Assembly: GCF_028640845.1 (NCBI RefSeq)
Contig: NC_080539.1
Span: 369,811,233-369,875,232, forward strand
Reading direction: 5' to 3'
DNA: 64,000 bases
Source: Ahaetulla prasina
Taxonomy: Eukaryota > Chordata > Lepidosauria > Squamata > Colubridae
How positions within the stretch are numbered: the stretch's first letter is position 1; each line of letters begins with the position of its first letter. Below the pieces are notes generated by a model. The model was given only the letters and a program-made list of their open reading frames with translations, was not told the DNA's origin and made no database searches. The position numbers and the translations under genes were made by a program. Positions 1 to 13,000 of this stretch are shown one piece after another.

Positions 1-645
1 CCTCCTTTCCTGTCTCTCCCATCTCTTCTCTCCTTCTTTCCTTCCTCCCTCCTTTCTTCCTCCTCCCTCCTTTCTTCCTCCTCCTCCTCTCCTGCCTTCC
101 TCCTTCCTCCTTCTCCTTCCTTCTTCCTTCCTCCTCTCCTGCCTTCCTTCCTCTTCCTCCTCCTTCCTTTCTCCTCTCCTGCCTTCCTCCCTCCTTCCTT
201 CCTATCTTCCTTCCTCCCCCTCCCTCTCTGCCTTTCCTTCCCTGATTCCCTTCCTCTTTCCTCCCTCCCTCCCTCCTTTCTTCTTCCTCTCCTCCCCTCC
301 TCCCTCTTTCCGTCCTACCTTCCCTTCCTTCCCCTCCATCCCTTCCCCCTCTCCTGCCACCTTCCTCTTCCCTCCCTCTGCTCCCTTTCTTCCTTCCTTT
401 CTCCTCTCCTGCCTTCCTTCCTCCTTCCTTGCTGCCTTCCCTTCCTCCCCCTCCCTCTCTGCCTTTCCTTCCCTGCTTCCCTTCCTCCTTCCTCCCTTCT
501 TTCCTCCCTTCCCTTCCCCCTCCTTCATTCCTTCCTCTTCCCTCCCTCCTTCCTTCCTACCTACTTTCCCTTCCCCCTCTTCTTCCCCCTTCCCCTTCCC
601 TCCCTCCCCTCCCCTCCTTCTCCTTCCTTGCTTCCTCCTTCCCTC
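1..645. repeat. Pyrimidine-rich low-complexity tract
   Basis: Almost pure C/T on the plus strand, built of irregular CCTT, CCTCC and TTCC units. It lies in TLE2 intron 6, so the pre-mRNA is GA-rich here. Long Pro/Ser/Leu or Arg/Glu/Gly frames in it are composition artefacts, not genes. Confidence 0.95.
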
Positions 646-1645
646 CCTCCCTCCCTCCCACTCTGTGGCAAGTTCAGAGAATTCTGGGAGTTGCAGTCCA
701 CCCATCTTATCACTGCTGGGATTGAGAAACACAGTTGTGGTCAATTATTACTGAAAAAGCCAAGGCCACTCTCCCTCCCTCCCTCCCTCCCTCCCTCCCT
801 CTCTCCCTTCCTTCCTTCCTCCCTTCCTTCCTTCCTTCCTCCCTCCCTCCCTTCCTCTCCCTCCCTCTCTTTCTTCCTCCCTCCTCCCTCCCTCCCTCCC
901 ACTCTGTGGCAAGTTCAGAGAATTCTGGGAGTTGCAGTCCACCCGTCTTATCACTGCTGGGATTGAGAAACACAGTTGTGGTCAATTATTACTGAAAAAG
1001 CCAAGGCCACTCTCCCTCCCTCCCTCCCTCCCTCCCTCTCTCCCTTCCTTCCTTCCTCCCTCCCTCCCTCCTTCCTTCCTTCCTTCCTTCCTCCCTCCCT
1101 CTCTCCCTTCCTTCCTTCCTTCCTTCCTCCCTCCCTCCCTCCCTCCCTCCCTTCCTTCCTTTCTTTCACTTTGTGGCAAGTTCAGAGAATTCTGGGAGTT
1201 GCAGTCCACCCGTCTTATCACTGCTGGGATTGAGAAACACAGTTGTGGTCAATTATTACTGAAAAAGCCAAGGCCACTCTCCCTCCCTCCCTCCCTCCCT
1301 CCCTCTCTCCCCTCCTTCCTTCCTCCCTCCCCCCCTCCTCCCTCCCTCCCTTCCTCCCTCCCTCTCTCCCTTTCTTCCTCCCTCCCTCCCTCCCTCCCTC
1401 CCACTCTGTGGCAAGTTCAGAGAATTCTGGGAGTTGCAGTCCACCCGTCTTATCACTGCTGGGATTGAGAAACACAGTTGTGGTCAATTATTACTGAAAA
1501 AGCCAAGGCCTCTCCTCCTCCCTCCTCCTCCTCTCCCTCCCTCCCTCCTTCCTTCCTTCCTTCCTTCCTCCCTCCCTCTCTCCCTTCCTTCCTTCCTTCC
1601 TTCCTTAATTGTGGTCAATTATTACTGAAAAAGCCAAGGCCACGC
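646..1645. repeat. Tandem minisatellite, four full and one partial unit of about 235-270 bp
   Basis: A conserved core of about 115 bp begins with CACTCTGTGGCAAGTTCAGA. It starts near 659, 899, 1167 and 1402, with a partial copy at 1606-1643. The cores are separated by (CCCT)n/(CCTT)n spacers, so core plus spacer is the repeat unit. Part of the core (GAATTCTGGGAGTTGCAGTC) resembles the arm of the FB foldback element. The last partial copy stops a few bases from the exon 6 splice donor. Confidence 0.92.
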
Positions 1646-1657
1646 TCGCTCACTCAC

Positions 1658-1732
1658 CCCAATGACGTTGTTCAGCTCCCCCATCGTCACCAGCTTGGCC
1701 CGGTCCATGGCTTGCAAGACCTGCTGTTGATG
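1658..1732 (-). CDS. TLE2: TLE2 exon 6
   Basis: 75 bp, phase 0 at both ends, 25 codons starting [20 protein letters not shown] and ending NNVIG (residues 95-119). This is the end of the Q-domain helical region. The acceptor is a C-rich CCCCCAG and the donor is GTGAGTG (1651-1657). The mini-satellite core begins immediately beyond the donor. The exon length matches the equivalent TLE exon. Confidence 0.96.
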
Positions 1733-4015
1733 CTGGGGGCCAAGGAAAACTGCAGTCAGTGCACTTTGGAAACACACGAAGCCCTCGCCTTGCCCCAGCC
1801 CTGCCAAGGCCCACGCTTAGAAAGGAGGCAGGAGTCCAATTGCCACCAATGGGAAAGATGGACTGCAGGTTAATCCTCAATTTGCAACCGTTCCCTTTTT
1901 TTCTTGCCCGCTTTTATTCGTTTATTTTTACCTCTTGGGAGAGAAATGGGATAATCTGGGCACAGATAGCAGTCAGTCGCTTGACAATCTCAGCCTAAAG
2001 GGGAAAAAAAGAGAAGAAACTTCAAAGCCTCTCTCTGCTCAGATTTTCTCCTGGGGGGGGGGGAAGGAGGAAGGAAGGAAGGAAGGAAGGAAGGAAGGAA
2101 GGAAGGAAGGAAGGAAGGAAGGAAGGAAGGAAGCAGGCAGGGAGGAAGGGAAGGGAGGAAAGGAGGAAGGGAGGAAAGAAGGAAGGGAAAGGAGGAAGGG
2201 AGAGAGGGAGAGGGAGAGGAAGGAAGGAGGAGGAGGAAGGAAGGAAGCAAGGAGGAAGGAAGGAGGGAGGAGGAAAGGAGGAGGAGAGAGGAGAGGCAGG
2301 AAGGAAGGGAGGGAGGAAGGGGAAGGAAGGAAGGAAGGAGGCAAGGGGAGGGAAGGAGGGAGGGAGGAGGAAAGAAGGAAGGAAAAGAGGAAAGGAGAGA
2401 GGAGAAGGAGAGGAAGGAAAGGAGGGAGGGAGGGAGGAGAGAGAGAGAAAGGAAGAAAGAGAGGAAAGGGGAAGGAAGGGAGGAGGGAGGAGGCAATAGG
2501 AAGGAGAGAGAAGGAAGGAGGAGGAAGGAGGAAGGAAAGGAGGGAGGAGAGAGGGAGAGGAAGGAAGGAGGGAGGATGGGAGGGAGGGAAGGGGGAAGGA
2601 GGAAGGAAGGAAGGAAGGAAGGGGGGAGGGAAGGGGGAAGGAAGGAAGGAAGGAAAGAAAGAAGGAAGGAAGGTGGGAGGCAAGGAGGAAGGGAAGGGAG
2701 GGAGGAGAGAGGGAGAGGGAGAGGAAGAAAGGAAGGAAGAAAGGAAAGAAAGAAAGAAGGAAAGGAAATGGAAGGGAGGGAAGGAGGAAAGTCCATCAAT
2801 GATTCCCTTCAGAAAGTCCCATTCTTTCATACATTTTACACAACTTGGCAGCTTTCACCAAACATTTAAGCTTAGCTTTGTGGTGGGAATGGACCAGGGA
2901 GGTTAATCGCACTGCATGAATGCAGCCTATAAATTGGAAACCTGAGGCTCCCTAGGAAGCAAACTGCAACCTAGACGCTTGGAATCATCCAAATTAACCA
3001 AGATACACCACCGCCGTTATATATGGCCAACGTGGGAAGTTCTGTCTGTACACATCCGAATCCCAAACCTGCTCCTTTTCGCCATTCCCAGGAAGGCATA
3101 CCTGTTTATGCATTTCAATATTCAGGCCATAGGACATCTCGTAATACTGAAATAGAAGGAAAAGCCCCAGTTAAGACAGGCAGTTTAACCCAAAATTCCT
3201 TCACTTTACCATGATGAACATTAATTTCCTCCCTTAGCATCGTGCCCCAATTCTTGACATTTGATCCCCGATTGCTACGTGGCCTTAGTTACACGCAAAA
3301 ACATGCTAGAAGCTCACTGTTGTGTCTTGTCCGCTCTCACCGCAGCCGGGGTCTGCTTATCTGCTCCCGAACACGGAGGAATGTATGCCTCCCGGCCCCA
3401 GCCCTGGCTCCATGCCCAGACATGCTGAGGAGGAGGGGACACCTCCTGGCCCCAGCCCTGGCTCCATGCCCAGACAGGCTGCGGAGGAGGGAGCACCTCC
3501 CGGCCCCAGCCCTGGCTCCGTGCCCAGGCAAACGGAGCAACTAGACCCCTCCCCCTCCCCCACAGCATGTGAGCCTGAGGGAGGTTTATTACCAACAGCT
3601 GCCGACTGGAGTGACCCTCACTTCAGGAGAATTGATAAGTGGCGTCAACAGAAGGAAGGGAGGGGCAGGCCTGGATAAGTGCTGAGTCATGGAGCCACAC
3701 CCCATGGCCTATATAAAGGATCTGCTTTCTGGCATTCTCTGAGTCAGGCAAAGTCTAACATATCTTGCTGAAGTCACTTACTGGTCTCCTGCCTGCTCTG
3801 AGGACTTTGCTAGGACTTTGGGCAGAGCTGCAGAGGCACGCCTGATTCGGATTTCCCTGACCCGGCCGTCAGCGGAGGAGTGGGACACGACACTCACAGA
3901 AACCCCAAACAGCCGCCAATAGATAAAGACATATTCTTAAGAAACTCTAAAAAGAACCATTTGGACCGCAATTTGGTTATACACCATCAAATTATGATAA
4001 TTCTAAATTATAATT

Positions 4016-4067
<52 letters not shown>

Positions 4068-7000
4068 TATGATAATCAAATTATCAAAAAATGGTGCATA
4101 AGAGCACCAGCGTGCCTACCATCCCTGTCCTAATGTTCCCTTTAATTGTATTCATTTATGTATTCAATTCATGCTTATATATATTATCTAATATGTACTC
4201 GACAAAATAAATAAATAAATAAATAAAAAAAAAATTGGGGTTCGACGATTTAGCAACCACGTACAGGTACTCCTTGACTTACAACAGTCCATTTCGTGAC
4301 CGTTCGAAGTAACAATGACGCTGAAAAGAAGTGACCGATGACCGGTCGCGGGATCAAAATTTGGACGCTGACTCATAGTTATGACGGTTGCCGTGTCCTG
4401 GGGTCATGTGATTAAGTTTGGCGACCTTCTGACAAGCAAAGTCAAGGGGGAAGCCAGATTCTCTTAACAACCGTGTTGCTAGCTTAACAAATCACAGTGA
4501 TTCACTTAACAACCATGGCAAGAAAGGTCGTAAAACGGGGCAAAACTCACTGGACAAATGTCTCACTTAGCAAGAGAAATTGGGGGTTCGATTGCGATCA
4601 ACGGTCGTATGTGGGGGGAAACAGTCATAAGTCCCTTTTCTCAGTGTCATTGTATTTGTATTTAACATTGTATTTAAACAGTCATTAAATGAACGGTTGT
4701 ACGTCGAGGACTACCTGTATTTTGTAAACCCATCACTTCTTGGCTTAAAAAAAAAGCATTACGATTATTATTGGCATTATTACTATCTCTTACCATAACA
4801 TAATGCCTCTGCATCTCTGTTTTTTCGCTCGCTAATTTCTCACATTCCAATTTCAGGCTGCAAAAAAAAAAAGGGGGGGGGAATATGATTCAGAATCAGA
4901 ATAGAGCGGGAAGGGGCTTTGGAGGTCTTCTAGTCCAGCCCCCTGGACTAGAGATCCTATACCAGGGCTGTCAAACTCGATTTCATCGAGGGCCACATCA
5001 GGGTTGTGTTTGACCTTGGAGGGGTGAGTGGGTGTGGCCAGCTGGGTGTGGCCAGCTCGCCATCCCTTGTGTTGGGGGGGCAGGACACCTATGGTAGCCA
5101 AGTGCTAAGGCAGGACTTCCCTCAGACTCTCATTATAATCTTCCTTTCTTCCTTCCTTCCTTTCTCTTTTTCCTTCCCTCTTCCTTCTCTTTTCTTCTTC
5201 CTTCCCCTCCTTCCTTCTTTTTCCTTCCTTGCTCTCTTCCCATCCTTCCTTCTTTTCCTTGGTCTTTCCTCTTTTCCTTTCTCCTTTCCTGGCCCTTCTT
5301 GCATGCTCAAATGCAAAAGGGGAAACGGTTCTCCAATTTTGTTTTGTTTTTAGGTTGTTTTGGTAGCTCGCTGCCAGCGGAAACAGAGCGCGGGGGGCCA
5401 TATCGGCGGGCCAGTCCTTCGTTGTTTCCAGGGTGGCCCCGTGGGGCAGATCTAAGCACCCCACAGGTTGAATCCAGCCCGTGGGCCTTGAGTTTAACAC
5501 CCTTGTCTTATATCTTTTCAGACAAGGGACAAATTCACTTTTGGTTCTGCCGAACTCTCTCTTCAAAACCATCTCTACCATCTAATGGAAGAATGGACAC
5601 CCAAAGTATCAAATTTGGCAGAAATGGCAAAAATTTCTGCTTACTTGAAAGACTATACACAAGAAAAATATATTTTAGAATGGAAAATGTGGATTGATTG
5701 TATTCAAAATAAGTATCAGATAAAAAAATATCGAATAGCATATGAGTAAATTTAGGAAATATTTTGTATTAGATTTATTTCTGAAGGAGAGGGGGAATGA
5801 GAGTGTGATTATGTGTGGAGTGACTAGAGATTATAATTTAGGAATTATTTTGGATTATGATTGTTAGTTTTGATACCCTGGATTTTGTTCTGGGAAGTTG
5901 GGGTGGGGGGTGGGGGGTAAGGGGGAGGGGAATTGGGGGGTTGAGGATAGAGGATGGAGTGATGGTTAATGTACAGGGATTATTGAAGATGTATAAATAT
6001 AATTAATGTAGGGTCGGGTCTGCCCAGTTACCATTTTAGAACGGTGGGGAGGGAGAAAAGAGGAGAGAGTAGGGGGTAGGAAAGAGGAGAAGAGGAAGGA
6101 AGAGGGGTAGAAGAGGGAGAAGGAAGGTGGAGGGTGGAGGGAGGAGAGGATGTAGATAAGAGAAGGAGAGGAAGGTCTGGAAAGTAGAAGAAGGTAGAAG
6201 AGGGAAGAGTATTAAAAAGGGGGGTGGTGACTGGGCAAGCCCGACTAATTGTATATAACTGTACATTGGATGAGCTGTTGGATATGATTGTAAAAATAAA
6301 ACTTTTTTATGAAAAAAAAAACCCATCTCTACCTGCTCACCTCCAAACTCCTTCCTTCTTTCCATGGCTTCCTCACTCAGGGACTGTAATGGACCAGAGC
6401 TGTGATGGCAATGTCAGGGTTCCAAGGAACACCCCCAATGAAATAAAGCTCTGAGGCTTGAGGTTCCTCAAAGTTCCAATTTATTAGAGATGTCATGCTG
6501 GCACAGCTGGGAAAACCCAAAACTGAAAGCTTCCAGGTTTTCCACACCCAGCTGACAGTTCACAGCCCTGCCCCACACCCGCAAGTTCATCCCATTGCCC
6601 AATCAACTCTTCACACTCAATTGGATACAATCTTCAGGCTGTCTACATCAGACGCAGGCAAAAAGTCCTTGAATACGGAATGTTGTTATGACTAACTTTC
6701 TACCGCTCCAACAACAACCCCCTCCCAACTTCCCCAGCTAAAATATGTGGCAGTTAAGAAGCAAAAAGAAAATTGCCTTCCAAAACTGACAGACAAACCT
6801 ATGGCACGTGGAGCCATATCTGTGGGCACGCAAGCGTTGCCCTAGCTCAACTCCAGCGCACATGCGCACGCCAGCCAGTTGGTTTTCAGGCCTTCCGGAA
6901 CCACCGGAAGTCAGGAAACAAGCCATTTCCGGCCTCCGGGGGTGAGGAGAGGCTGTTTTCGCCCTCCCTAGGCTCCAAGAAAGCCTCTGGAGCCTCGGGA

Positions 7001-10000
7001 GGGCGAAAAACGGGCCTACTGGGCCCACCAGTAACCTTTTTGCCTTCACATGCCAAAAGCTAGGGGAGCGCACACATACGTGTGGAGGGGCGGGGCACGA
7101 ATTTAATTATGAGTATGGGCACACGTGTCCGCAACCCTCCCGTGTTCCCTCCACTTTTGGCACGCGGCGGCAAAAAGGTTAGCCATCACTGGACTAGAGA
7201 GGTACGTGAGCAGAATCCAAAATAAATCAATTTACAGGCTGCCTTCCTTTTCTAGGGAAACCCATTCTTTTTTTTATTTAAAAGGAAGGGAAAGGAGAAA
7301 AATGGCCCAGATTTTAGTTCACACAATGCACTTAGCACAATGCGGCTTTCTGGTACAGCACTAGTAAAGGCTGGTAAATCCAGCCTTTATTCTTTAAACC
7401 GTGCTTAATCAAACCACAGCTTAACGTGATGTGCAAACAAGGCTGCACCATGGTCGACGGGGGGGGGGGGGGGAAGCGATCAGGGGAAAAAAGCAAGAGA
7501 GAGATTTCTGGATTTTTTTCAAGGCTGTACAGTATTGTGGGGTATACTGCCACTGGGCGTGGAGGTTCCATTTAGTTATCAGAATTAAGAATCCTAATCT
7601 TCTCTTTTTCTTTTCCTCTTTTTTTTCCATACCTGTGATACTGAGCCTGAAGGAACTGGAATTCTTCCTTAATTCGGTCACAAATCTCCAACACCGAGAA
7701 CTTAAAAGGCTGCCCAGACTGAAAACAGAAAAGTGGAGAGATGGAACAGCTTTAAGGCAGGGAGAAAAAAAAATAAAATATGACGTCGTTATTTTTGTCG
7801 TTCCAAATAGTGTGGCACCCTTCAAAACCAAGTTTACCCAGGTCAGCTTATACTGGTGATGGCAAACTTATTCGGCATCGAGTGCCCAAACCGGAACACG
7901 CATGCAGGTGTGTCCAGATGCGCACGCTAGAAGACCAGAAATCCAAAGATCAGCTGGTCGGCACACACATGCCTTTTTTAAGGCTGTTTTTGGTTGTTTT
8001 CCAGGCTGTTTTCTGGCTATTTTTCGGAACGTTTTCAGGACCATTTTCCGGCACTCTGTGAACTGGGAGGACCAGCTGGTTGGCGGGCATGTGAAACCAG
8101 CAATTAGCCATAGGTTCGGCATCACAGGCATCTACCATCATCTTTACAGGTAGTCCTTGGCTTATAACCGTTCATTTAGCGACGTTTCAAATTTACAATG
8201 GCGCTGAAAAAGGTGACGTACGACCAATCCTCACACTTACGACCGTCAAAGCAAAATCCCCATGGTCATGTGATCAAAATTGGGGCAGTCGGACAACCAC
8301 CAGCATATTTTTGCAATATCCTGGGATCACAATGGTCACCATTTGTGACTTTCCCCGACAAGCAGAGCAGATGGGGAAAGCTGGATTCACTTAACGACCA
8401 TGCGGTTCACTTAACGACTGCGGGATTTTGCGTAAAATTAGAAGTGTCTTGGCAACGTTTCGACGAAGTCTCATTCGTCATCTTCAGGCTGGTGTTTACA
8501 GCTTCGTGCTTCTAGGAGCAATGTGTGATCACAGCTGTTTCTTTCTTTTCGAAACGTCGCCAACACACTTCCAATTTTACGCAGGAGAAAACCAGAATAA
8601 CCAAAGACCTACATACAAACACCCGCGAAAACCTCAGAAAACACACACACACACACACATATATTCAGCTTTTGATAGAGATGATGAGGGAGAGATTTAA
8701 CCCTGAGAAAGAAGGACCTAGGCAGTGGGTGGTCATACAGGTAGTCCTCAACTTACGACCATAACTGAACCCGACATTGCCGTCGCTAAACAAGACAGTT
8801 GTTTTTCTCTGCAAGGGGCAGCGATTTTATGAACTTGCCGTCTGTGATAGAGGCATTTCAAGATTTTGTATCAGCCCTGAGTAACAATTTCTTTATTACA
8901 GGAAGTTCTCGACCTACGACTTGTTTAGTGACCGTTTAAAGTTGCAACCGCATTGGAAAAAAGCGACTTACGACTTTTTCGCACTTACGACCGTTGCAGC
9001 ATCCCCACGGTCGCGATCAAAATTCAAGCGCCTAGCAACCGACTTGCATTTATGAGGGTCGACGCGTCCCTGGGTCACGTGGTGATCCCCTTTCGCGACC
9101 TTCTGACAAGCAAGGTCAGCGGGGAAATCAGATTCATTTAACAACCGTGTTACTAACTTAACGACTGCCGCGGTTCACTTCACAATCCCCGTCATAAAAG
9201 GGGACAAAACTCACTTTAAAATCGTCTCGCTTAGCCGGAGAAAGGACTAACCATAACAGATGAAGCGATTAAAAACTACGACTGTTTAGGAAACACATCC
9301 TGTTAATTTGCATTCCTGCCATCAAATGAGGGGTGAAGCTGGATGACCTCAGGCACCCCTTCTGGATCTGGGGCGTTAGAATGATATATTTTTTTCATTT
9401 CTCCTTTTTCAGCTGTGTGATAGGCAGGAAATGAAAAGAGCCACTGTGACTTTATGAACTGCAGCTGCTTATAAAATGATCGCGGCTGACAGGAATGGCT
9501 GTAACCTAAAATTAAGGGAGGTAAAAATTTAAAAGGGTTTTGTTTTTTTTCCCTGGCCTGCGAGCAGCTTGCAGGCTGGTTTTAAATCCACCTGGAAAAG
9601 GGAGAGAGAGAGAAAAGACGCCCAGTGCAATGCGTTACAAACAGTATATTTCAAACTTGGCAACTTTTAAGATGGGTGGACTTCAACCCCCAGAATTCCC
9701 CAGCCAGCCGTGCAGAGTGGGAATTTAATTGTAGTGACTCTTTATTCACCATCCAGAACAGGGCAAAAAGCTGAATTTTTACACTTTTTTCAACCAAAAA
9801 AACCCCCCCGAAAACTTCCAATAAAGATACGACAATGAGGTTCTCTGCAAACAGCCACTTTAGAGATGGGGCAGGAAATCTTCTTTTCCCAGGAGGCTCC
9901 TGTTGGGACTCTACAAGAGTCTCTGCTCTGAACGGCTTCCATCCAACCAGGAGGCATTCCTCGGGGATCTGGCCAGCAAGTATTAATTATCCTGCTAGTT

Positions 10001-13000
10001 CACACCAAACCCCAGTCTGGTCTAGCGGTGAAGGAACAGGTCTAGAAACCAGAAGCCAGCTGGGTGACTTTGGGCCAATCACCAGGAGACTGGGAGCTCT
10101 AGTCTCACATTAGGCACAACAGCTAACTGGGTGGCTTTGGGCCAACTACCAGGAGACTGGGAGTTCTAGTCTCACATTCGGCACAACATCCAGCTGGGTG
10201 ATTTGGAGCCAATTACCAGAAACTGGGAGTTCTAGTCCCACTTTAGGCACAACAGCTTTGCTGGCTGAGGAACTCTGGGGGTTGAAGTCGACAAGTCTTA
10301 AAGTTGCCAAGGTTGGAGACCCCTGCTCTGGAGGCTTTCCTTGAGCCTCTGGGAGGGCGAAAACAGCCTCCCCAGGCTCTGGAGGCCAGAAATGGGCCCT
10401 TTTCCAGCCTTCCCGAACCTCCAGTAGGCCTATTTTTCGCCCTCCCCAAGACTCCGCACACGCCCTGCACTTACCTGCATTCCAAATGGGCCACATGGAG
10501 ACTCCTCCGAGGGGTGGGCGAAAAATAGTGGGGGTGGGGCCAGCCAGGAGTGGGATTTGCAGGGTTCTCCAAACTGCACAGAACCTTAGCTAGAGGTTCT
10601 CCCAAACCCCTACGAATCCCCAGCAGCCCCACTCCTGATCATAAATCCCTTTTTTCAGTGCTCTGGCAACTTTGAATGGTCACTCAATGAACTGTGCTAA
10701 GTCGGGGACTACCTGAATGACAGGTTTGTTTGCCGTGCGGAATTATTTATAAAAATCCCGAAGCTGGGAAATTAAAAAAAATAATTAGATAAATAAAAAT
10801 TAACGAAAGGGCCCCTTTGACACCCCCCCCCTCTCATTCCGCTTTTGCGGAAGGCTGGCTGTCGCGGCACCGCTTGAGCTCATGGTCAGCCGAGCCTCCA
10901 ACCAGGCATTGCGCTGTGTGCAACCAACCCCGAATGCTACTTAGCTTCCAGTTCTGTGTCATGCAAAGCCAGACTAATTGAAAACACCGTGGTTAAATTA
11001 ATTGTCGGTAAGGGAGTTGCGCAAACACCACGATATATCTCTCTCTTCCTCTCTCATTCTGGAGCTAATGATTCTGTAGTCAGGGGTTACCTTTAAAGAC
11101 CGACTGCATCCCGTTTGCAAATTTCTCCCAGGGAGAAAGGGCCAGGCCTAGCTCTCCTAGAACTGCATTCACACAATAGTCTAGGCAAGGCGAAAACAAC
11201 ACTGTTGTGGAGAATTCAAATTAGCCAATTATCTCGGCGATTATTTCAGGGATTATTTTTTATTTCAGCCACAAGTGTAATATAGTAAATGAGGTGAACA
11301 TGTTGTCTGAATGGCGTTTCCAGCATCTTTAAGGCAGATTAAAGAAGGCGGCACACACTGGGGTGTGTTTCACGGGTAGGTTGCCCCCGGTTCATACCGG
11401 TTCGCAAAAACTGGTAGTAAAACCGACAGGAGGCTCCGCCCACCGACCTGGACATCATCAGGAAGTTTCTGTGCATGCACAGAAGCGCATGTGAATGAGT
11501 TTGCCCCATAAATAATCTAATTATGCAGTACAGGTAGTCCTCGACTTACAACGGTTCATTTAGTGACCGTTCCAAGTTACATCGTCACTGAAAAAAGTGA
11601 CTTAGGACCCCCTTTTCACACTTTACGACCCTTGCAGCCTCCCCGTGATCGCATTGATTTACGTTCGGATGCTTGGCAACCGACTCGCATTTATGACGGT
11701 TGCAGCATCGGGGTGGGGGGGTGGGGGGAAGGGTGTCACACGATCCCCCTTTTTGTGACTTCCTGACAGGCAAAGTCAAACCGGCAAACCGGATTCACTT
11801 AACAACCGGATTCACTTAATTCATCAACTGCCGGGATTCACTTAACGCAGGCGGCAAGAAAAGTCGTAAGACGGAAGCAAAACTCACTTAAACACATTTC
11901 TAACTTCGCAACATCGATTTTGGCCTCAGTTGTGAGACCATATGCTGAGAACTCCCTGTACTTCAGTTTTAGGGTTCACAAGGACCCCCTACGCCAAGTG
12001 CACCCAATCTTCTCAAATTTTCTGTCGTCGTCGTCCCCATACACACATCCAACAAATGCAAACCACAATTAACCTAGTTAACTTTTGTTACTTACTTTAT
12101 ACTGTGGCCTTCCGGATGCGCTTCAAGGTGTTGGTGAACATCTTTAAAGCGCTCCATGGCATAGGGCCGGGTTACTTACGGGACCGCCTGCTGCTACCGA
12201 ATACCTCTCACCGACCCGTGCGCTCTCACAGAAAGGGACTCCTCAGGGTGCCGTTGGCGCGACAGTGTCGTCTGGCGACACCCAGGGGAAGGGCCTTCTC
12301 TGTGGGGGCTCCCGCCCTCTGGAACGAACTCCCCCCAGGACTTCGTCAACTTCCGGACCTCCGAACCTTTCGCCGCGAGCTTAAAACCCACTTATTCATC
12401 TGCGCTGGACTGGGTTAGTGTTTTAAGTTTATGGGTTTTAATGGGTTTTAGTCCTAAATTTTAATTGTGGCCAATTTAATAAGTTTTTTAACTGTATTTT
12501 AATTGTATTTATAGTATTGTGTATTTTTACTTGGCTGTGAACCGCCCTGAGTCCTTCGGGAGAAGGGCGGTATACAAATTTAAATAATAAATAAATAAAT
12601 AAATACTGAAGTGGGTTCTGTCAATGCACCTGTTAAGCAGGGGTGAAATGCTCCCGGTTCGGACTGGATCGCCTGATCCGGTAGCGATGGTGGTGGGTGG
12701 TTCGGACAACCGGTAGCATAAATCCCTGCCCCCCCCACCCCCATGCCCAGCTGAGCCATGCAATCGGCAGAGCCTTTTTTTTCTTTTACTTTTTTTTTTA
12801 ATTTGCATTTATATCCCGCCCTTCTCCGAAGACTCAGGGCGGCTTACACTATGTCAAGCAATAGTCTTCATCCTATTTGTATATTTATATACAAAGTCAA
12901 TTTATTGCCCCCAACAATCTGGGTCCTCATTTTACCTACCTTATAAAGGATGGAAGGCTGAGTCAACCTTGGGCCTGGTGGGACTAGAACTTGCAGTAAT

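Noticed and set aside
2050..2795. GGAA tract as an ETS-driven enhancer
   Set aside because: GGAA microsatellites can bind ETS factors, but nothing here distinguishes this tract from the many other GGAA repeats in the window.
1..2800. Long Pro/Ser/Leu-rich and Arg/Glu/Gly-rich open frames (up to about 320 codons)
   Set aside because: Simple C/T or G/A repeats lack stops in several frames at once; overlapping frames on both strands show it is composition, not coding.
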